Part shown: in pieces, positions 43,244 through 52,468 of the stretch
How positions within the stretch are numbered: position 1 is the first letter of the stretch
Layout: the number at the start of each line of letters is the position of its first letter
Assembly (NCBI RefSeq): GCF_030418315.1
Contig: NZ_JAUHPV010000001.1
Coordinates: 434,001 to 498,000, forward strand
Length of the DNA: 64,000 nucleotides
Direction of reading: 5' to 3'
Origin: Demequina zhanjiangensis
GTDB lineage: Bacteria; Actinomycetota; Actinomycetes; Actinomycetales; Demequinaceae
The notes under the pieces: generated by a model
Seen by the model: the letters and a program-made list of their open reading frames with translations, nothing else
Told to the model about the DNA's origin: nothing
Databases searched by the model: none
Translations under genes and position numbers: made by a program

Positions 43244-43933
43244 ATGAACACCCTTGCCAACCTTCGCGACGTCTCTCATCTGCCAGGGCTGAGGTCGGGG
43301 GTGTTGTGGAGGTCGGACGCTCCTCACATGGGTGATGTGGCGCCGGAGGGCCACGAGCCGTGGCCGCCATCGGTGGTGGTGGATCTGCGTGATGACGCCG
43401 AGCGGTCCCATGGCCATCCGCTGTCGGAGAGCACCGCGGTGGTGGCGGTGCCGGTGTTCGCGGATGCGTCGGTCCAGGCGCAGGCGGCTGGCGGCACCCT
43501 CATCGGCCTGTACTCGCGGATGCTCGAGGGGGAGGCGGCGGCTCGCTTGGTCGAGGCGGTGACGGTCGTCTCGGGTGCGGAGGGGCCGGCGCTGGTGCAT
43601 TGTTCGGCGGGCAAGGACCGCACGGGTCTCACGGTGGCGCTTGCGCTGGCTCTGATCGGTGTGGAGCGCCGTCACATCGTGGAGGACTACGTGCTGACGA
43701 CGGAGGCGATGCCGGGGGTGCTTGCGCGGATGGCGCGTCAGTTCGGCGTGGGTGATGGCGCTGCAAATGTCGCGATGATTCCGGACGAGGTGTTGCAGGC
43801 GCCCGCATATGCGATCGAGTCGGTGCTTGATGTGTGGGAGGCACACCCGGGCGGTGTGGAGGCGTGGTTCGTCGACGCTGGGGGAGACGCGGCGGTGATC
43901 ACGCGCCTGAGGGAGCGCCTGCTGGACGACTGA
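43244..43933 (+). CDS. Tyrosine-protein phosphatase, Y_phosphatase3/IphP type
   Basis: 229 residues from ATG 43244. The catalytic P-loop is HCSAGKDRTG (Cys120, Arg126), preceded by VVVDLRDDAERSHGHPL. The N terminus NTLANLRDVSHLPGLRSGVLWRSDAPHMG is typical of actinobacterial and mycobacterial PtpB-like lipid/tyrosine phosphatases. No signal peptide is present. TGGACT at 43232-43237 lies 6 nt before the ATG, so the transcript may be leaderless, with the 10-bp repeat tract ending about 70 bp upstream. Substrate unknown. Confidence 0.87.
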   Translation: MNTLANLRDVSHLPGLRSGVLWRSDAPHMGDVAPEGHEPWPPSVVVDLRDDAERSHGHPLSESTAVVAVPVFADASVQAQAAGGTLIGLYSRMLEGEAAARLVEAVTVVSGAEGPALVHCSAGKDRTGLTVALALALIGVERRHIVEDYVLTTEAMPGVLARMARQFGVGDGAANVAMIPDEVLQAPAYAIESVLDVWEAHPGGVEAWFVDAGGDAAVITRLRERLLDD

Positions 43934-44018
43934 CCTGGACTGCGGCGCCCCGACCAGCGTGGCAGACGGGGCCTCGCGCACGCCGGTTCCTGGCGTGCTT
44001 CGGCTCGCGCCAACGCCC

Positions 44019-45410
44019 CTAGGTCGCAACGTCGATGCGTGTGCGTCCTCCGAGGGTGGGTGTGCGGGTGGGGTCGACGTGTGGGGGTGGGGTGATCCAG
44101 ATCTGTGCGTCTTGTGCGTGGATGTTCCAGCCGTGTTGGTGGATGTCGTGGTGGCATCTGACGCAGAGCATGACTCCGTTGGCGAGGTCGGTGCGTCCGT
44201 TGTCTTTGCCCCACCAGGCGATGTGGTGGGCGTCGCACCAGTCGGGTGGGGCGTGGCATTTGGCGCAGCCGGCGTCTCTTTCGATGAGGGCGAGTCGTTG
44301 TGCCCGGGTGAAGAGTCTGCGGGTGCGTCCCCAGTCGAGGATCTCGCTGTCTCCTCCCAGGACGGTGGGGATCATTCCGGCGTCGGCTGCGAGCTGTCGG
44401 GCTGCCGAGATGGAGATGGGGGTGTGGGTGCCGTCGATCTCGGCGACGCCGTCGCCGGCTTGCAGGTCTTCGAGTGACAGTCGCACGACGACGGTGGTCT
44501 TGATGCCTGCGTGCGAGTCTTCGCAGCCGGTGGCGTGGCGGGCGAGCCATGCCAGTGCGTCGGCGCGCAGCTGTGCGGCGGAAGGCGCGGTGTTCTCGGG
44601 GGAGGGTGCTGCGTCGCGGCGTGCTTGGAAGGCTTGGCGGACGTAGCCGTCGATCATGGCGCGCACGGGGGCGGCGGAGACGGGGTCGAGTCGTGCGGTC
44701 AGCAGCATCGAGCCGTCGGGCTGGGGGCGCATGGTCGCGAAGCGTTCGTGGAAGGCGTGCTCTTCACGCTCCTTGAGCGCTTGGGGTGTGATGCGTGCCT
44801 CGGCGAAGGACACCATCCGTCGCACCTGGAGCAGCGGCAGGCCGATCGCCTTGTCCACGACATGGCTCTCCCAGTCGGTCAGAGCGGGAGCGTCGAGCAC
44901 GTCGGCGACGCGTTCGAGCGCGCCTGCCAGGACTGCGCCTGCCTCGACCGACAGCCTCCCGACCGAAAGGGCCGCGGCAAGCACGGGGAAGACGGGTGCT
45001 GGTGTGGGCGTGGCTGGTGCGCCGGGTGAGTGTGGTGCCTGAGGGTCAGCAGTGGGGGAGTCAGTGCCACCGGAACGCCCGTCAGCCTCAGCCCGCGCCG
45101 CGTCGGCCATGACCTTGCCCACCCGTGCAAGCCGGCCCGCCTCACCCGTGGTCCCGCCGGACACGGACGCGACCAACGCCTGCGGCGACTGAAACCCCTC
45201 CCGACGCGACAGGCCCACCGCGCCCGGCGCCGGCTCCGAACGGCGCGCGATCTCCGCGGCCACCCGCGCCAGCAGCACGTCGGCCTCGCGGCGCACCTCC
45301 ACGACCGACCGTTGAAGCCCCAGAAGCTCCCCGCGCGGCAACGACTCGACCTGCGCCACAAGCGCACGCAACGCGGCGATTCCCGCAGTTGCCTCACCCG
45401 TCGTCGTCAT
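44019..45410 (-). CDS. DUF222/HNH endonuclease-domain protein (13E12 family)
   Basis: 463 residues from ATG 45410. Residues 1-330 form the DUF222 region (LRALVAQVESLPRGELLGLQRSVVEVRREADVLLARVAAEI, then GRLSVEAGAVLAGALERV). The C terminus carries an HNH nuclease: CAKCHAPPDWCDAHHIAWW ... LANGVMLCVRCHHDIH, with paired Cys for zinc and the His-Asn-His triad. Such proteins occur in several copies in actinobacterial genomes and are linked to the REP13E12 family; their role is unknown. A long in-frame upstream extension to 45665 lacks family similarity. Confidence 0.9.
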   Translation of the reverse strand: MTTTGEATAGIAALRALVAQVESLPRGELLGLQRSVVEVRREADVLLARVAAEIARRSEPAPGAVGLSRREGFQSPQALVASVSGGTTGEAGRLARVGKVMADAARAEADGRSGGTDSPTADPQAPHSPGAPATPTPAPVFPVLAAALSVGRLSVEAGAVLAGALERVADVLDAPALTDWESHVVDKAIGLPLLQVRRMVSFAEARITPQALKEREEHAFHERFATMRPQPDGSMLLTARLDPVSAAPVRAMIDGYVRQAFQARRDAAPSPENTAPSAAQLRADALAWLARHATGCEDSHAGIKTTVVVRLSLEDLQAGDGVAEIDGTHTPISISAARQLAADAGMIPTVLGGDSEILDWGRTRRLFTRAQRLALIERDAGCAKCHAPPDWCDAHHIAWWGKDNGRTDLANGVMLCVRCHHDIHQHGWNIHAQDAQIWITPPPHVDPTRTPTLGGRTRIDVAT

Positions 45411-45669
45411 GACACCAGTCAACCAGCAGGGTCTGACAAAACGGACAAAAGGGATTGCGAGTGAGCGGATGGCGTTCGACCTGCACGCGACGGGCATGCC
45501 CGTGGCGCAGCCGCTCGGACGTGGCATGACGCGGCCTGACGCCGTTGCGCCACCGCTCGGCGCGAAACGTTCACGGCCCGCGACCCCCAGGGAAAGGCGG
45601 GGGACCGCGGGCCGTACATCTGGGGAACGCTCGACGCGTCCGTTCCGCTCCCGTGTCGGCGGCACGACG

Positions 45670-45675
45670 TAGGGT
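45670..45675 (+). promoter_or_regulatory. -10 element of a leaderless promoter for the desulfurase
   Basis: TAGGGT followed by 6 nt and the GTG at 45682; no ribosome site is seen. Confidence 0.55.
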
Positions 45676-45681
45676 GCCGGT

Positions 45682-46815
45682 GTGCACTATCTGGATCACG
45701 CGGCCACGTCGCCGTTGCGGCCCGCTGCACGTGCGGCATGGCTTGAGGCGGCCGACGCGGTGGGCAACCCGTCGTCCCTGCATGGCGACGGGCGGCGCCG
45801 GCGCGCGATCGTGGAGGAGGCGCGGGAGCGGATCGCGGCTGCACTCGGCGCTGACCCCGCCGAGGTGATCCTGCTGAGCGGCGGCACCGAGGCGGACAAT
45901 CTAGGCGTCAAGGGACTCTGGTGGGGTCGCGGAGGCGGGCGCATCGTGACGACGGCCGTCGAGCATCACGCGGTCCTGGACCCTGCTCGCTGGCTCGCGC
46001 AGACGGCCGACGCGACGGTGCACGAGTCTCCGGTCTCGCCCAACGGCTCGGTTGACGTCGACGCGTTCCGCACAGCGCTCCCAGGTGCGGCCCTCGCGTC
46101 GGCGATGTGGGTGAACAACGAGGTGGGTGCGATCCAGCCCATCGCCGAGCTCGCGGCGGCCGCGAAGGAGGCGGGCGTGCCGATGCACTGCGATGCGGTG
46201 CAGGCGGTCGGCCACCTGGAGGTCGACTTCCATGAGTCGGGCCTCACGACGATGGCGGTGAGCGCGCACAAGCTTGGCGGCCCGGTCGGCGTGGGCGCGT
46301 TGATCGCTCGCCGCGACGCCCCGCTTTCCCCGCTGCTCCACGGCGGCGGTCAGGAGCGCAAGGTGCGCTCGGGCACGGTCGACGCGGCGGGCGCCGCAGC
46401 CTTCGCGTCGGCCCTGGAGGAGGCAGTCCGCACCAGGCAGGGGGAGGCCGCACGCATCGCAGCCCTCGCCGCCCGCCTGGCCGACGGGATCCGCGCCGCT
46501 ATTCCCGATGCCGTCGTGCGTGGTGCCCGGGACGGCTACGCCCCGCACATCGTCCACGCGGTCGTGCCGGGGGCGTCGTCGGAGGCGATGCTGATGCTGA
46601 TGGACGCGTCGGGCGTCGCGGTCTCCTCGGGCTCTGCCTGCACGGCCGGGGTCGTGGAGCGCAGCCACGTGCTGCAGGCGATGGGGCACTCAGCGGAAGA
46701 GTCGCGGTCGGCGGTGAGGTTCAGCCTGGGCTGGTCGAGTACGGACGCCGATGTGGACGCCGCTCTCGCCGCGCTGCCCGACGCCGTCTCGCGGGCGCGC
46801 GCCGCCGGCCAGTGA
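45682..46815 (+). CDS. Cysteine desulfurase (NifS/IscS family)
   Basis: 377 residues from GTG 45682. This PLP enzyme takes sulfur from cysteine. The N-terminal YLDHAATSPLRPAARAAWLEA is diagnostic. Lys197 in SAHKLGGPVG binds PLP and Cys320 in SSGSACTAG carries the persulfide. It sits 86 bp upstream of mnmA, which needs this sulfur for tRNA 2-thiouridine, and the two probably form a functional pair. The compact active-site loop around Cys320 is of the IscS/NifS (group I) type. Confidence 0.94.
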   Translation: MHYLDHAATSPLRPAARAAWLEAADAVGNPSSLHGDGRRRRAIVEEARERIAAALGADPAEVILLSGGTEADNLGVKGLWWGRGGGRIVTTAVEHHAVLDPARWLAQTADATVHESPVSPNGSVDVDAFRTALPGAALASAMWVNNEVGAIQPIAELAAAAKEAGVPMHCDAVQAVGHLEVDFHESGLTTMAVSAHKLGGPVGVGALIARRDAPLSPLLHGGGQERKVRSGTVDAAGAAAFASALEEAVRTRQGEAARIAALAARLADGIRAAIPDAVVRGARDGYAPHIVHAVVPGASSEAMLMLMDASGVAVSSGSACTAGVVERSHVLQAMGHSAEESRSAVRFSLGWSSTDADVDAALAALPDAVSRARAAGQ

Positions 46816-46901
46816 CGTGGACCGGCTCGGGGCGTTCGGCTCGGCCCCGCACCGCCTCGCCTACACTTGTGGGGTCCTGTCCCCGGCCCTGAAGGAGGGT
46901 C

Positions 46902-47978
46902 ATGCGCGTCCTCGCCGCCCTCTCCGGAGGAGTCGACTCGGCGGTCGCGGCCGCCCGCGCGGTTGACGCCGGGCATGAGGTGACGGGCGTCCACATGGCG
47001 CTCAGCCGCAACCGCGACCTCCACCGCAACGGCTCGCGCGGCTGCTGCTCGATCGAGGACGCGAACGATGCACGCCGCGCCGCGGACAAGCTGGGCATCC
47101 CGTACTACGTGTGGGACCTGTCCGACGAGTTCCACGACACCGTCGTCGCCGACTTCCTGTCCGAGTACGAGGCGGGACGCACCCCGAATCCGTGTGTGCG
47201 CTGCAACGAGCACATCAAGTTCGACACCCTGCTGGAGCGTGCGTCGGCTCTCGGGTTCGATGCTGTGGTCACCGGGCATTACGCCCGGATCGACATCAGG
47301 GACGACGGGGTGCGTGAGCTCCACCGTGCGGCCGACGCGGCGAAGGACCAGTCGTATGTCCTCGCCGTGATGGGCCCGGAGAAGCTGGCTCGCGCAATGT
47401 TCCCGCTGGGCACCACGACGTCCAAGTCGGAGGTCCGCTCGGAGGCTGCGGCGCGCGGCCTGGGCGTCTCGAACAAGCCCGACAGCTACGACATCTGCTT
47501 CGTTGCGGACGGCGACACGAAGGGCTTCCTTGAGCGTGCCCTGGGCGAGCGGCCCGGCGAGATCGTCGACCAGGACGGCGCCGTGGTCGGCGCGCACTCC
47601 GGGGCCTATTCGTACACCGTCGGCCAGCGCAAGGGCCTGGGCCTCGGCAACCCTGCGGCCGACGGTCGCCCCAGGTATGTGACAGGCGTGGACACCGCTC
47701 GGAACGTCGTCACCGTCGGCCCCGAGACGTTGCTGTCCGTCTCGACGCTCGTGGGCGAGAAGGCGGTCTGGCTTGCCCCGGATGTGACGGCGGACGCACC
47801 GGTCGAGTGTCACGCACAGGTCCGCGCGCACGGCGAGCCGGTGCCCGGTCGTGTGACGCGCGAAGGCGACCGCATCGTCGTCGAGCTCGACGCCCCGATC
47901 CGCGGCGTGGCAGCCGGGCAGTCGCTTGTCGTCTACTCCGGCTCCCGCGTGCTCGGTCAGGCAACGCTCGTCCGCTGA
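46902..47978 (+). CDS. mnmA: tRNA-specific 2-thiouridylase
   Basis: 358 residues. The PP-loop ATP site is [12 protein letters not shown] (residues 7-18). The catalytic cysteines are Cys98 in NPCVRCN and Cys199 in DICFV. Further family blocks are [30 protein letters not shown] and [13 protein letters not shown]. The enzyme thiolates U34 of Lys, Glu and Gln tRNAs using sulfur from the upstream cysteine desulfurase. GGAGGG precedes the ATG and a TACACT -10 lies at 46862-46867, so it also has its own promoter. Confidence 0.97.
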   Translation: MRVLAALSGGVDSAVAAARAVDAGHEVTGVHMALSRNRDLHRNGSRGCCSIEDANDARRAADKLGIPYYVWDLSDEFHDTVVADFLSEYEAGRTPNPCVRCNEHIKFDTLLERASALGFDAVVTGHYARIDIRDDGVRELHRAADAAKDQSYVLAVMGPEKLARAMFPLGTTTSKSEVRSEAAARGLGVSNKPDSYDICFVADGDTKGFLERALGERPGEIVDQDGAVVGAHSGAYSYTVGQRKGLGLGNPAADGRPRYVTGVDTARNVVTVGPETLLSVSTLVGEKAVWLAPDVTADAPVECHAQVRAHGEPVPGRVTREGDRIVVELDAPIRGVAAGQSLVVYSGSRVLGQATLVR

Positions 47979-48109
47979 CGCGTTGCTCCGGGCGCGTCCA
48001 TTGGCGGCCCGCGCCGGGCTCAGCTGGTGTTTGCGGCCGGTCCGCAAGGCCCTCCGGCCGACGCCCGCCCCGCCGGGCACTGAGTGTCACCTGGTATCTC
48101 CTACTGCGC

Positions 48110-48132
48110 GAGAGCGCTCCCGCGCCTACAGT
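48110..48132 (+). promoter_or_regulatory. SARP gene promoter with CebR/CelR-like operator
   Basis: GAGAGCGCTCCC (48110-48121) lies in the spacer just upstream of a TACAGT -10 (48127-48132). The operator core matches those of the sugar transporter at 52250-52414, so the same LacI repressor may control both. Confidence 0.5.
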
Positions 48133-48222
48133 TGACGTGTCAGCAATGCGCATGGGGTGGCGTCGACGGGGGTCGGGCCCAGGGGGCGAAGCCGAACAGC
48201 GTGTTGCTGTCGGGGGTCGCCC

Positions 48223-51200
48223 ATGGCCGACGCGCAAGTGGTTCACGTGCCGCGTCCCTCGGCCGCGCCCACGATCCAGCTCTTCGACGACGTCTGCATC
48301 CATCGAGACGGCACGTCGATCGAGGTCGCAGGGGAGGGCCGACGCGCACTCCTCGCGCTCCTGGCCTGTCACCCTGGACGCACGGTCCCGTTCGAGCGCA
48401 TCCTCGATGCGCTCTGGGAGGGGGAACCGCCGATCACCGCGACGAAGGTCGTCCAGACGTACGTCTCTCAGCTGCGCCGACTTCTCGAGCCCGACGCGTC
48501 GGGCGAGTGGACGGTGCTCGTCACCAGACCCGCCGGGTACGCCCTCCTCGTGGGCCGTGGGGACACCGACATCGGCGAGTTCGAGGCGGCCGCGGAGGAC
48601 GCCTGCTCCAAGGCGGATGGCCGAGCCGCTGACCACGCTGTCGGCCTGTGGCGAGGCGAACCGCTCGCCGGCATCTCGCAGGGCTTCGCGCGCGCGGAAG
48701 CGGATCGGCTCCACCGGCTCAGGAACGCGTGCCTCCTGCACCGGCTCCGCGAGCTTGTCGCCACCGGCCGTGCCGTCGATGCGCTCCCTGAGCTCGAGGA
48801 GCTGCAACGGGCCGACCCCGTCGACGAGGCCGTCGTGGTGCTTCACATGGAAGCGTTGTGGCGCGCGGGTCGCAGGTCTGCGGCGCTCAAGGAGTTCGAG
48901 CGGCTGCGCGAGGTGCTTGCGGACGAGCTGGGCATCGACCCGGGTGAGGAGGCATCCGCGCTGCACCTCGCGATGCTCCGCGACGAGGTGCCGACCGGGC
49001 GTGCCGGCGCGGCGCGCCCAGAGGGGTCGCGCGCGGATCCGCCCCAGCCCGGCGGGGCCGACGCCGAAAGAGGCGGCTCCGGGCCTGGACAGCGGTCGGC
49101 CGAGGCTCCTGTGGCAGCGCCCGCGCCTTCGCCCGGAGGAGCGGAGGGGCACGAGAAGCGGCTGCCCGCCGAGCGCACCCCGCTGATCGGACGAGGCGAG
49201 CACGTCGCTGGCCTTGGGATCCTCGTGCGCGACGAGCCCCTCGTCACCGTCGTCGGCCCCGGCGGTGCGGGCAAGACGCGGGTCGCGCTGCGCGTCGCGT
49301 ACGAGCATGCCGATCCTGGCGAGGTCTGGTGGGTGTCGCTCGGAGGGTTCGCGTCGGCCTCCTCGCTCCCCGGTCACGTGAGTCGTGCAGTGGGCATGCC
49401 GCAGCAGTTCGATCACGACGCGGCCGAGGCGCTCGTCGCCTGGCTCACCCACCGAGAGGGTCTGCTGGTGCTCGACAACTGCGAGCACCTCGTGGCGCCC
49501 GTGGCGGGCCTCGTCGAGCGCATCCTCGAGCGTGTGCCAGGGCTGCACGTCCTCGCCACGAGCCGGGTCCCTCTTCACGTGCATGGCGAGCGTCGCTGGC
49601 ACATCCCGGCGCTCGGGCTGCCCGAGGGGGACAGTCTCGGAGAGCTGAGGGCCAGCGCGTCGGGCCGGCTCCTGCTCGAGCGGGCGGGACGGGCAGGGGA
49701 CTCGTTCGGCGTCGATGCGGGAGATGCTGCCCACCTTGCACGGGTGTGCAGGAGGCTCGACGGGATGCCTCTCGCCCTTGAGCTCGCCGCGGCCCGGCTT
49801 GCGGGGATGTCCGCCGCTGACCTCGACAGCGGTTTGAACGAGCGATTCCGGCTCCTCACCTCGGGCGACCGCGCAGGACCGGAGCAGCACCGCACCCTCC
49901 GCGCGACGACCGAGTGGAGCTATCAGCTGCTCAACGAGCGCGAGCGCCTGATGCTCGACCGCATGGCCGTCTTCGTCGGGCCTGTGGAGGCGTCGGCGGT
50001 CGCCGCGGTGTGCGTCGGCGAAGGGATCGACGCGGCCGACGTCCCCACGCTCCTCGCGGACCTTGTCGAGCAGTGTGTGATCGAGCGCGAAGGCGACCGC
50101 TACGCGCTCCTCGAGACCGTGAAGGAGTTCGGGCGCGAGAACCTCGGTGCCTCGGCGGTGGAGTGGGAGCAGCGGCACGGCGAGTGGATGGCGGCGGTGG
50201 TCGAGCAGGTCGGCGCCGGTCTCCAGGGCGCGACTGCCACGTGGATACGAGTCCTCGAATCCCACCTGCTCGACGCGAGAGCAGCCTTCGACCGCGCGCT
50301 CGCTCGCGGTGACGTCGTCCTCGCGATGAGGCTCGCGGCTCGAGGGAACTGGGCGCTGCTGTCCCTCGGGCGATTCGCGCTCCTCCGCCAATGGATCGCG
50401 CGAGCGCTGGAGGCCGCCGAGAGGGTCGACGTACCGACGGAGTTGCGCGCCGAGGCCGAGCTTCTCGCGGGCGCGCTCGCAGGCATCGTGGGGCGACGCG
50501 TGGACGCGCACCGCGAGCTCCGCCAGGCTCGCGAGCGGTTCGTGGAGCTGGGTGACGACGAGCATCGGCTCTGGGTCGACTACTGGTCTGCCACGGTGCT
50601 GGGGGAGGAGCGGAGGTTCCACGACGCGATCGCACTGGGGCGCCGGGCTGCGGAGGAGGCGCGAATGCTCGGGCTCGTGTCCGTCGAGGCGAACCTTCGC
50701 GCAGGCATCGCCGAGGTCGCGCTGGTAGGGGCGCTCGCCGTGCCGGACGACGCCGACGAGCTTCTCGCGGCGGCTCGACAGGAGAACGCGCTGGGGCTCG
50801 AGCGCTGCCGAGACGCACGGCTTGAGGAGGTGCAGCTGCGGCTCGAGACGAACCTGGCGCTCGAGAGCGCGCTGGTGGAGGGGCGCGCGTCCGGACTCGA
50901 CCGCTGCCTCGAACTGCTCGAGGCATGGCGTGCCTACGGGCGCGGTGTCAGGCGCGCGGTCGCCGCGGCGGCGGTCGCCTCGCTCGCCGTCCGCAGGAAG
51001 CGAGCCGACGTCGCAGTCCCGCTCGCGCTCGAATCGCTTGAGGTGCTCGACTTCCTCGGCTGGGAGGGCCCTGTGCCGAATGTGCTCGACGTCGTCGTCG
51101 CGGTGGCGCACACGGTCGACCCCGAGGAGTGTGCGCGGCTGCTCGGCGCCGTCCGCGCCCGGGTCCCCACGTATCGCTGGCGCGTGCCGTGCGACACGAG

Positions 51201-51381
51201 CGTCGCGGAGACGGTGATGATGGCGCGTCTCAGCTCGGCGCGGTGGGCGGAGCTGCTCCAGGAGGGAGCGAACCGTCCGCTGGCCCTCACGACCGAGGCC
51301 GCCGCTCGTGTGCTGCGTGCGACGGCCTCGGTCGGCGAAGGTCGTACTTCCTCAGCAGAAGGTGACCTCGGCGGTGCGTGA
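48223..51381 (+). CDS. SARP/AfsR-like transcriptional regulator with BTAD and STAND ATPase domains
   Basis: 1052 residues from ATG 48223. Residues 15-105 form a winged-helix OmpR-like DNA-binding domain (IQLFDDVCIHRDGTSIEVAGEGRRALLALL ... YVSQLRRLL). Residues 105-255 are a bacterial transcriptional activation domain (WRGEPLAGISQGFARAEADRL). After an Ala/Pro linker comes an NB-ARC/STAND ATPase with Walker A GPGGAGKTR and Walker B LLVLDNCEH near residues 345-430, then a long helical TPR-like region to the end. Such proteins switch on secondary-metabolite or developmental genes. No classical biosynthetic cluster adjoins it. Its 3' end overlaps a convergent small ORF by 30 bp. Confidence 0.9.
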   Translation: MADAQVVHVPRPSAAPTIQLFDDVCIHRDGTSIEVAGEGRRALLALLACHPGRTVPFERILDALWEGEPPITATKVVQTYVSQLRRLLEPDASGEWTVLVTRPAGYALLVGRGDTDIGEFEAAAEDACSKADGRAADHAVGLWRGEPLAGISQGFARAEADRLHRLRNACLLHRLRELVATGRAVDALPELEELQRADPVDEAVVVLHMEALWRAGRRSAALKEFERLREVLADELGIDPGEEASALHLAMLRDEVPTGRAGAARPEGSRADPPQPGGADAERGGSGPGQRSAEAPVAAPAPSPGGAEGHEKRLPAERTPLIGRGEHVAGLGILVRDEPLVTVVGPGGAGKTRVALRVAYEHADPGEVWWVSLGGFASASSLPGHVSRAVGMPQQFDHDAAEALVAWLTHREGLLVLDNCEHLVAPVAGLVERILERVPGLHVLATSRVPLHVHGERRWHIPALGLPEGDSLGELRASASGRLLLERAGRAGDSFGVDAGDAAHLARVCRRLDGMPLALELAAARLAGMSAADLDSGLNERFRLLTSGDRAGPEQHRTLRATTEWSYQLLNERERLMLDRMAVFVGPVEASAVAAVCVGEGIDAADVPTLLADLVEQCVIEREGDRYALLETVKEFGRENLGASAVEWEQRHGEWMAAVVEQVGAGLQGATATWIRVLESHLLDARAAFDRALARGDVVLAMRLAARGNWALLSLGRFALLRQWIARALEAAERVDVPTELRAEAELLAGALAGIVGRRVDAHRELRQARERFVELGDDEHRLWVDYWSATVLGEERRFHDAIALGRRAAEEARMLGLVSVEANLRAGIAEVALVGALAVPDDADELLAAARQENALGLERCRDARLEEVQLRLETNLALESALVEGRASGLDRCLELLEAWRAYGRGVRRAVAAAAVASLAVRRKRADVAVPLALESLEVLDFLGWEGPVPNVLDVVVAVAHTVDPEECARLLGAVRARVPTYRWRVPCDTSVAETVMMARLSSARWAELLQEGANRPLALTTEAAARVLRATASVGEGRTSSAEGDLGGA

Positions 51382-51564
51382 CGCGTTGTCGCAGACGGGC
51401 GCCACGGGGGAGTCCCCTCCGCTGACGCTGATGATCGCGGCCCCCGCGCCGAGCGCGAGTGCGGCGGCGGCCGCCGAGACGACGACCGACGTGGCGACGG
51501 CGCCGATGTCCACGCGGAACGACGGATAGCCGACAGGTCGCTGCTCCAGGTTGATGATCCCCAT
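51352..51564 (-). CDS. Small hydrophobic peptide with C-terminal cysteines, unknown
   Basis: 70 residues from the ATG at 51564, which has a strong GGGAGGAAT ribosome site. The N-terminal 20 residues are polar (INLEQRPVGYPSFRVDIG), then comes a long Ala/Val/Gly hydrophobic stretch (about 22-46), then GGDSPVAPVCDNASRTAEVTFC ending in Cys. The layout of leader, hydrophobic region and Ser/Thr/Cys-rich tail fits a RiPP or bacteriocin precursor as well as a small membrane peptide. No modification enzyme or exporter is adjacent. It overlaps the 3' end of the SARP gene convergently. I do not recognise the family. Confidence 0.55.
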   Translation of the reverse strand: MGIINLEQRPVGYPSFRVDIGAVATSVVVSAAAAALALGAGAAIISVSGGDSPVAPVCDNASRTAEVTFC

Positions 51565-51676
51565 GATTCCTCCCCTCGTTCACGTGCGGTTGCACGCATG
51601 TCGAGGCTCGGGCGCGAGGGTCGAGGATCAGTCGAGGCCTGGTCGACGGGCGGTAAACGGGCGGTGCTGGCGCGGG

Positions 51677-52126
51677 CTAGAGGCCGCGCGCGTCCATGGG
51701 TGCGAGCGTGTCGTCCTGGACGTACATGACCTGGCCCCACTCGTCGGGCTCGCATGCGTCGGGCAGCGTCATCTCGTCGTTCGGTTCGCCCCATCCGCCG
51801 CCTGCGGCGACCTCGTCGCCCATGGCGTAGTCCTGCCCGGCGTAGGTGAGGGTATCGGTCTCGGAGTCCCATGAGGCGAGGGCGCGGGTGAGCACGGGGA
51901 CCACGGTGAGCCCCTCGGTGTCTCCCGAGCCGACGATGTACAGGCAGCCGTCTTGCAGTTCGAGCGTGCCTTCCATCAGCGCCGTCAGTGCGTCCGAGCC
52001 GGGCTCCCAGTCGTCGCGCGCCACGGGGCTGTCCGGAGCGTCGAGATCGCCGTTGTCGACTGGCGTCGCACATGCGGCGAGCGCGCTCGCGGCGATGATG
52101 GCGACGGTCACGAGCCTTCGGTCCAT
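51677..52126 (-). CDS. Small predicted lipoprotein
   Basis: 149 residues from ATG 52126, with AAGGTGG upstream. A lipoprotein signal peptide ends in SALAAC (Cys19). The mature part is acidic (DDWEPGSDALTALMEGTLELQDGCLYIVGSGDTEGLTVVPVL) with conserved-looking Cys in DGCLYI and DACEPDEW, possibly a disulfide. It looks like a small extracytoplasmic domain of unknown function found in Micrococcales. It lies upstream of the peptide gene on the same strand with a 112-nt gap. An in-frame extension to 52447 would run through the sugar-operator region and is rejected. Confidence 0.75.
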   Translation of the reverse strand: MDRRLVTVAIIAASALAACATPVDNGDLDAPDSPVARDDWEPGSDALTALMEGTLELQDGCLYIVGSGDTEGLTVVPVLTRALASWDSETDTLTYAGQDYAMGDEVAAGGGWGEPNDEMTLPDACEPDEWGQVMYVQDDTLAPMDARGL

Positions 52127-52468
52127 GCAGCCACCTTGGCAGGCTGCGACCGCGCGCGCTACCGGTTGTCGCGCCAGTCTGGAGAGGGCGGAGCGTCTTG
52201 GACGTTCCAAGCGATGAGAAAACTCGGCTCTCAGAGGGTGCGGCATGGAGAGAGCGCTCTCGTGAGCACGAGAACGCGCTCTCACGAAAAAACCGGTTCT
52301 GCGGCGTCCGGAGGTAACGATTGTGTTTCGACGGCCGTATGCAAGCGCTTGCAACGTTTGACGCCCCCACCCCCGGGGCGTACGTTCAAGGCGATTCGTG
52401 AGAGCGCTTTCACGGCATGGAGGCGCACTGATGAGTCGGCGATGCATCTACTTCACAAGGGAGTGAAC
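52127..52468. promoter_or_regulatory. 342-bp divergent regulatory region of the second sugar ABC operon
   Basis: The region holds three LacI-type operators: GAGAGCGCTCTC (52250-52261), TGCAAGCGCTTGCA (52340-52353) and CGTGAGAGCGCTTTCACG (52397-52414, one mismatch). A looser CGTGAG ... CTCACG pair lies at 52261-52286. Spacings between centres are about 91 and 59 bp. The centre of every site is AGCGCT. No gene was found in the gap. Confidence 0.8.

Noticed and set aside
44019..45410. Mobile element or intron-encoded homing nuclease
   Set aside because: The HNH domain is fused to DUF222, a family common in actinobacterial chromosomes; no inverted repeats, target duplication or split gene were found.
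47710..51111. 1133-codon minus-strand ORF opposite mnmA and the SARP gene
   Set aside because: Spans two recognised plus-strand genes and their promoter; composition is Arg/His/Leu-rich without any domain.
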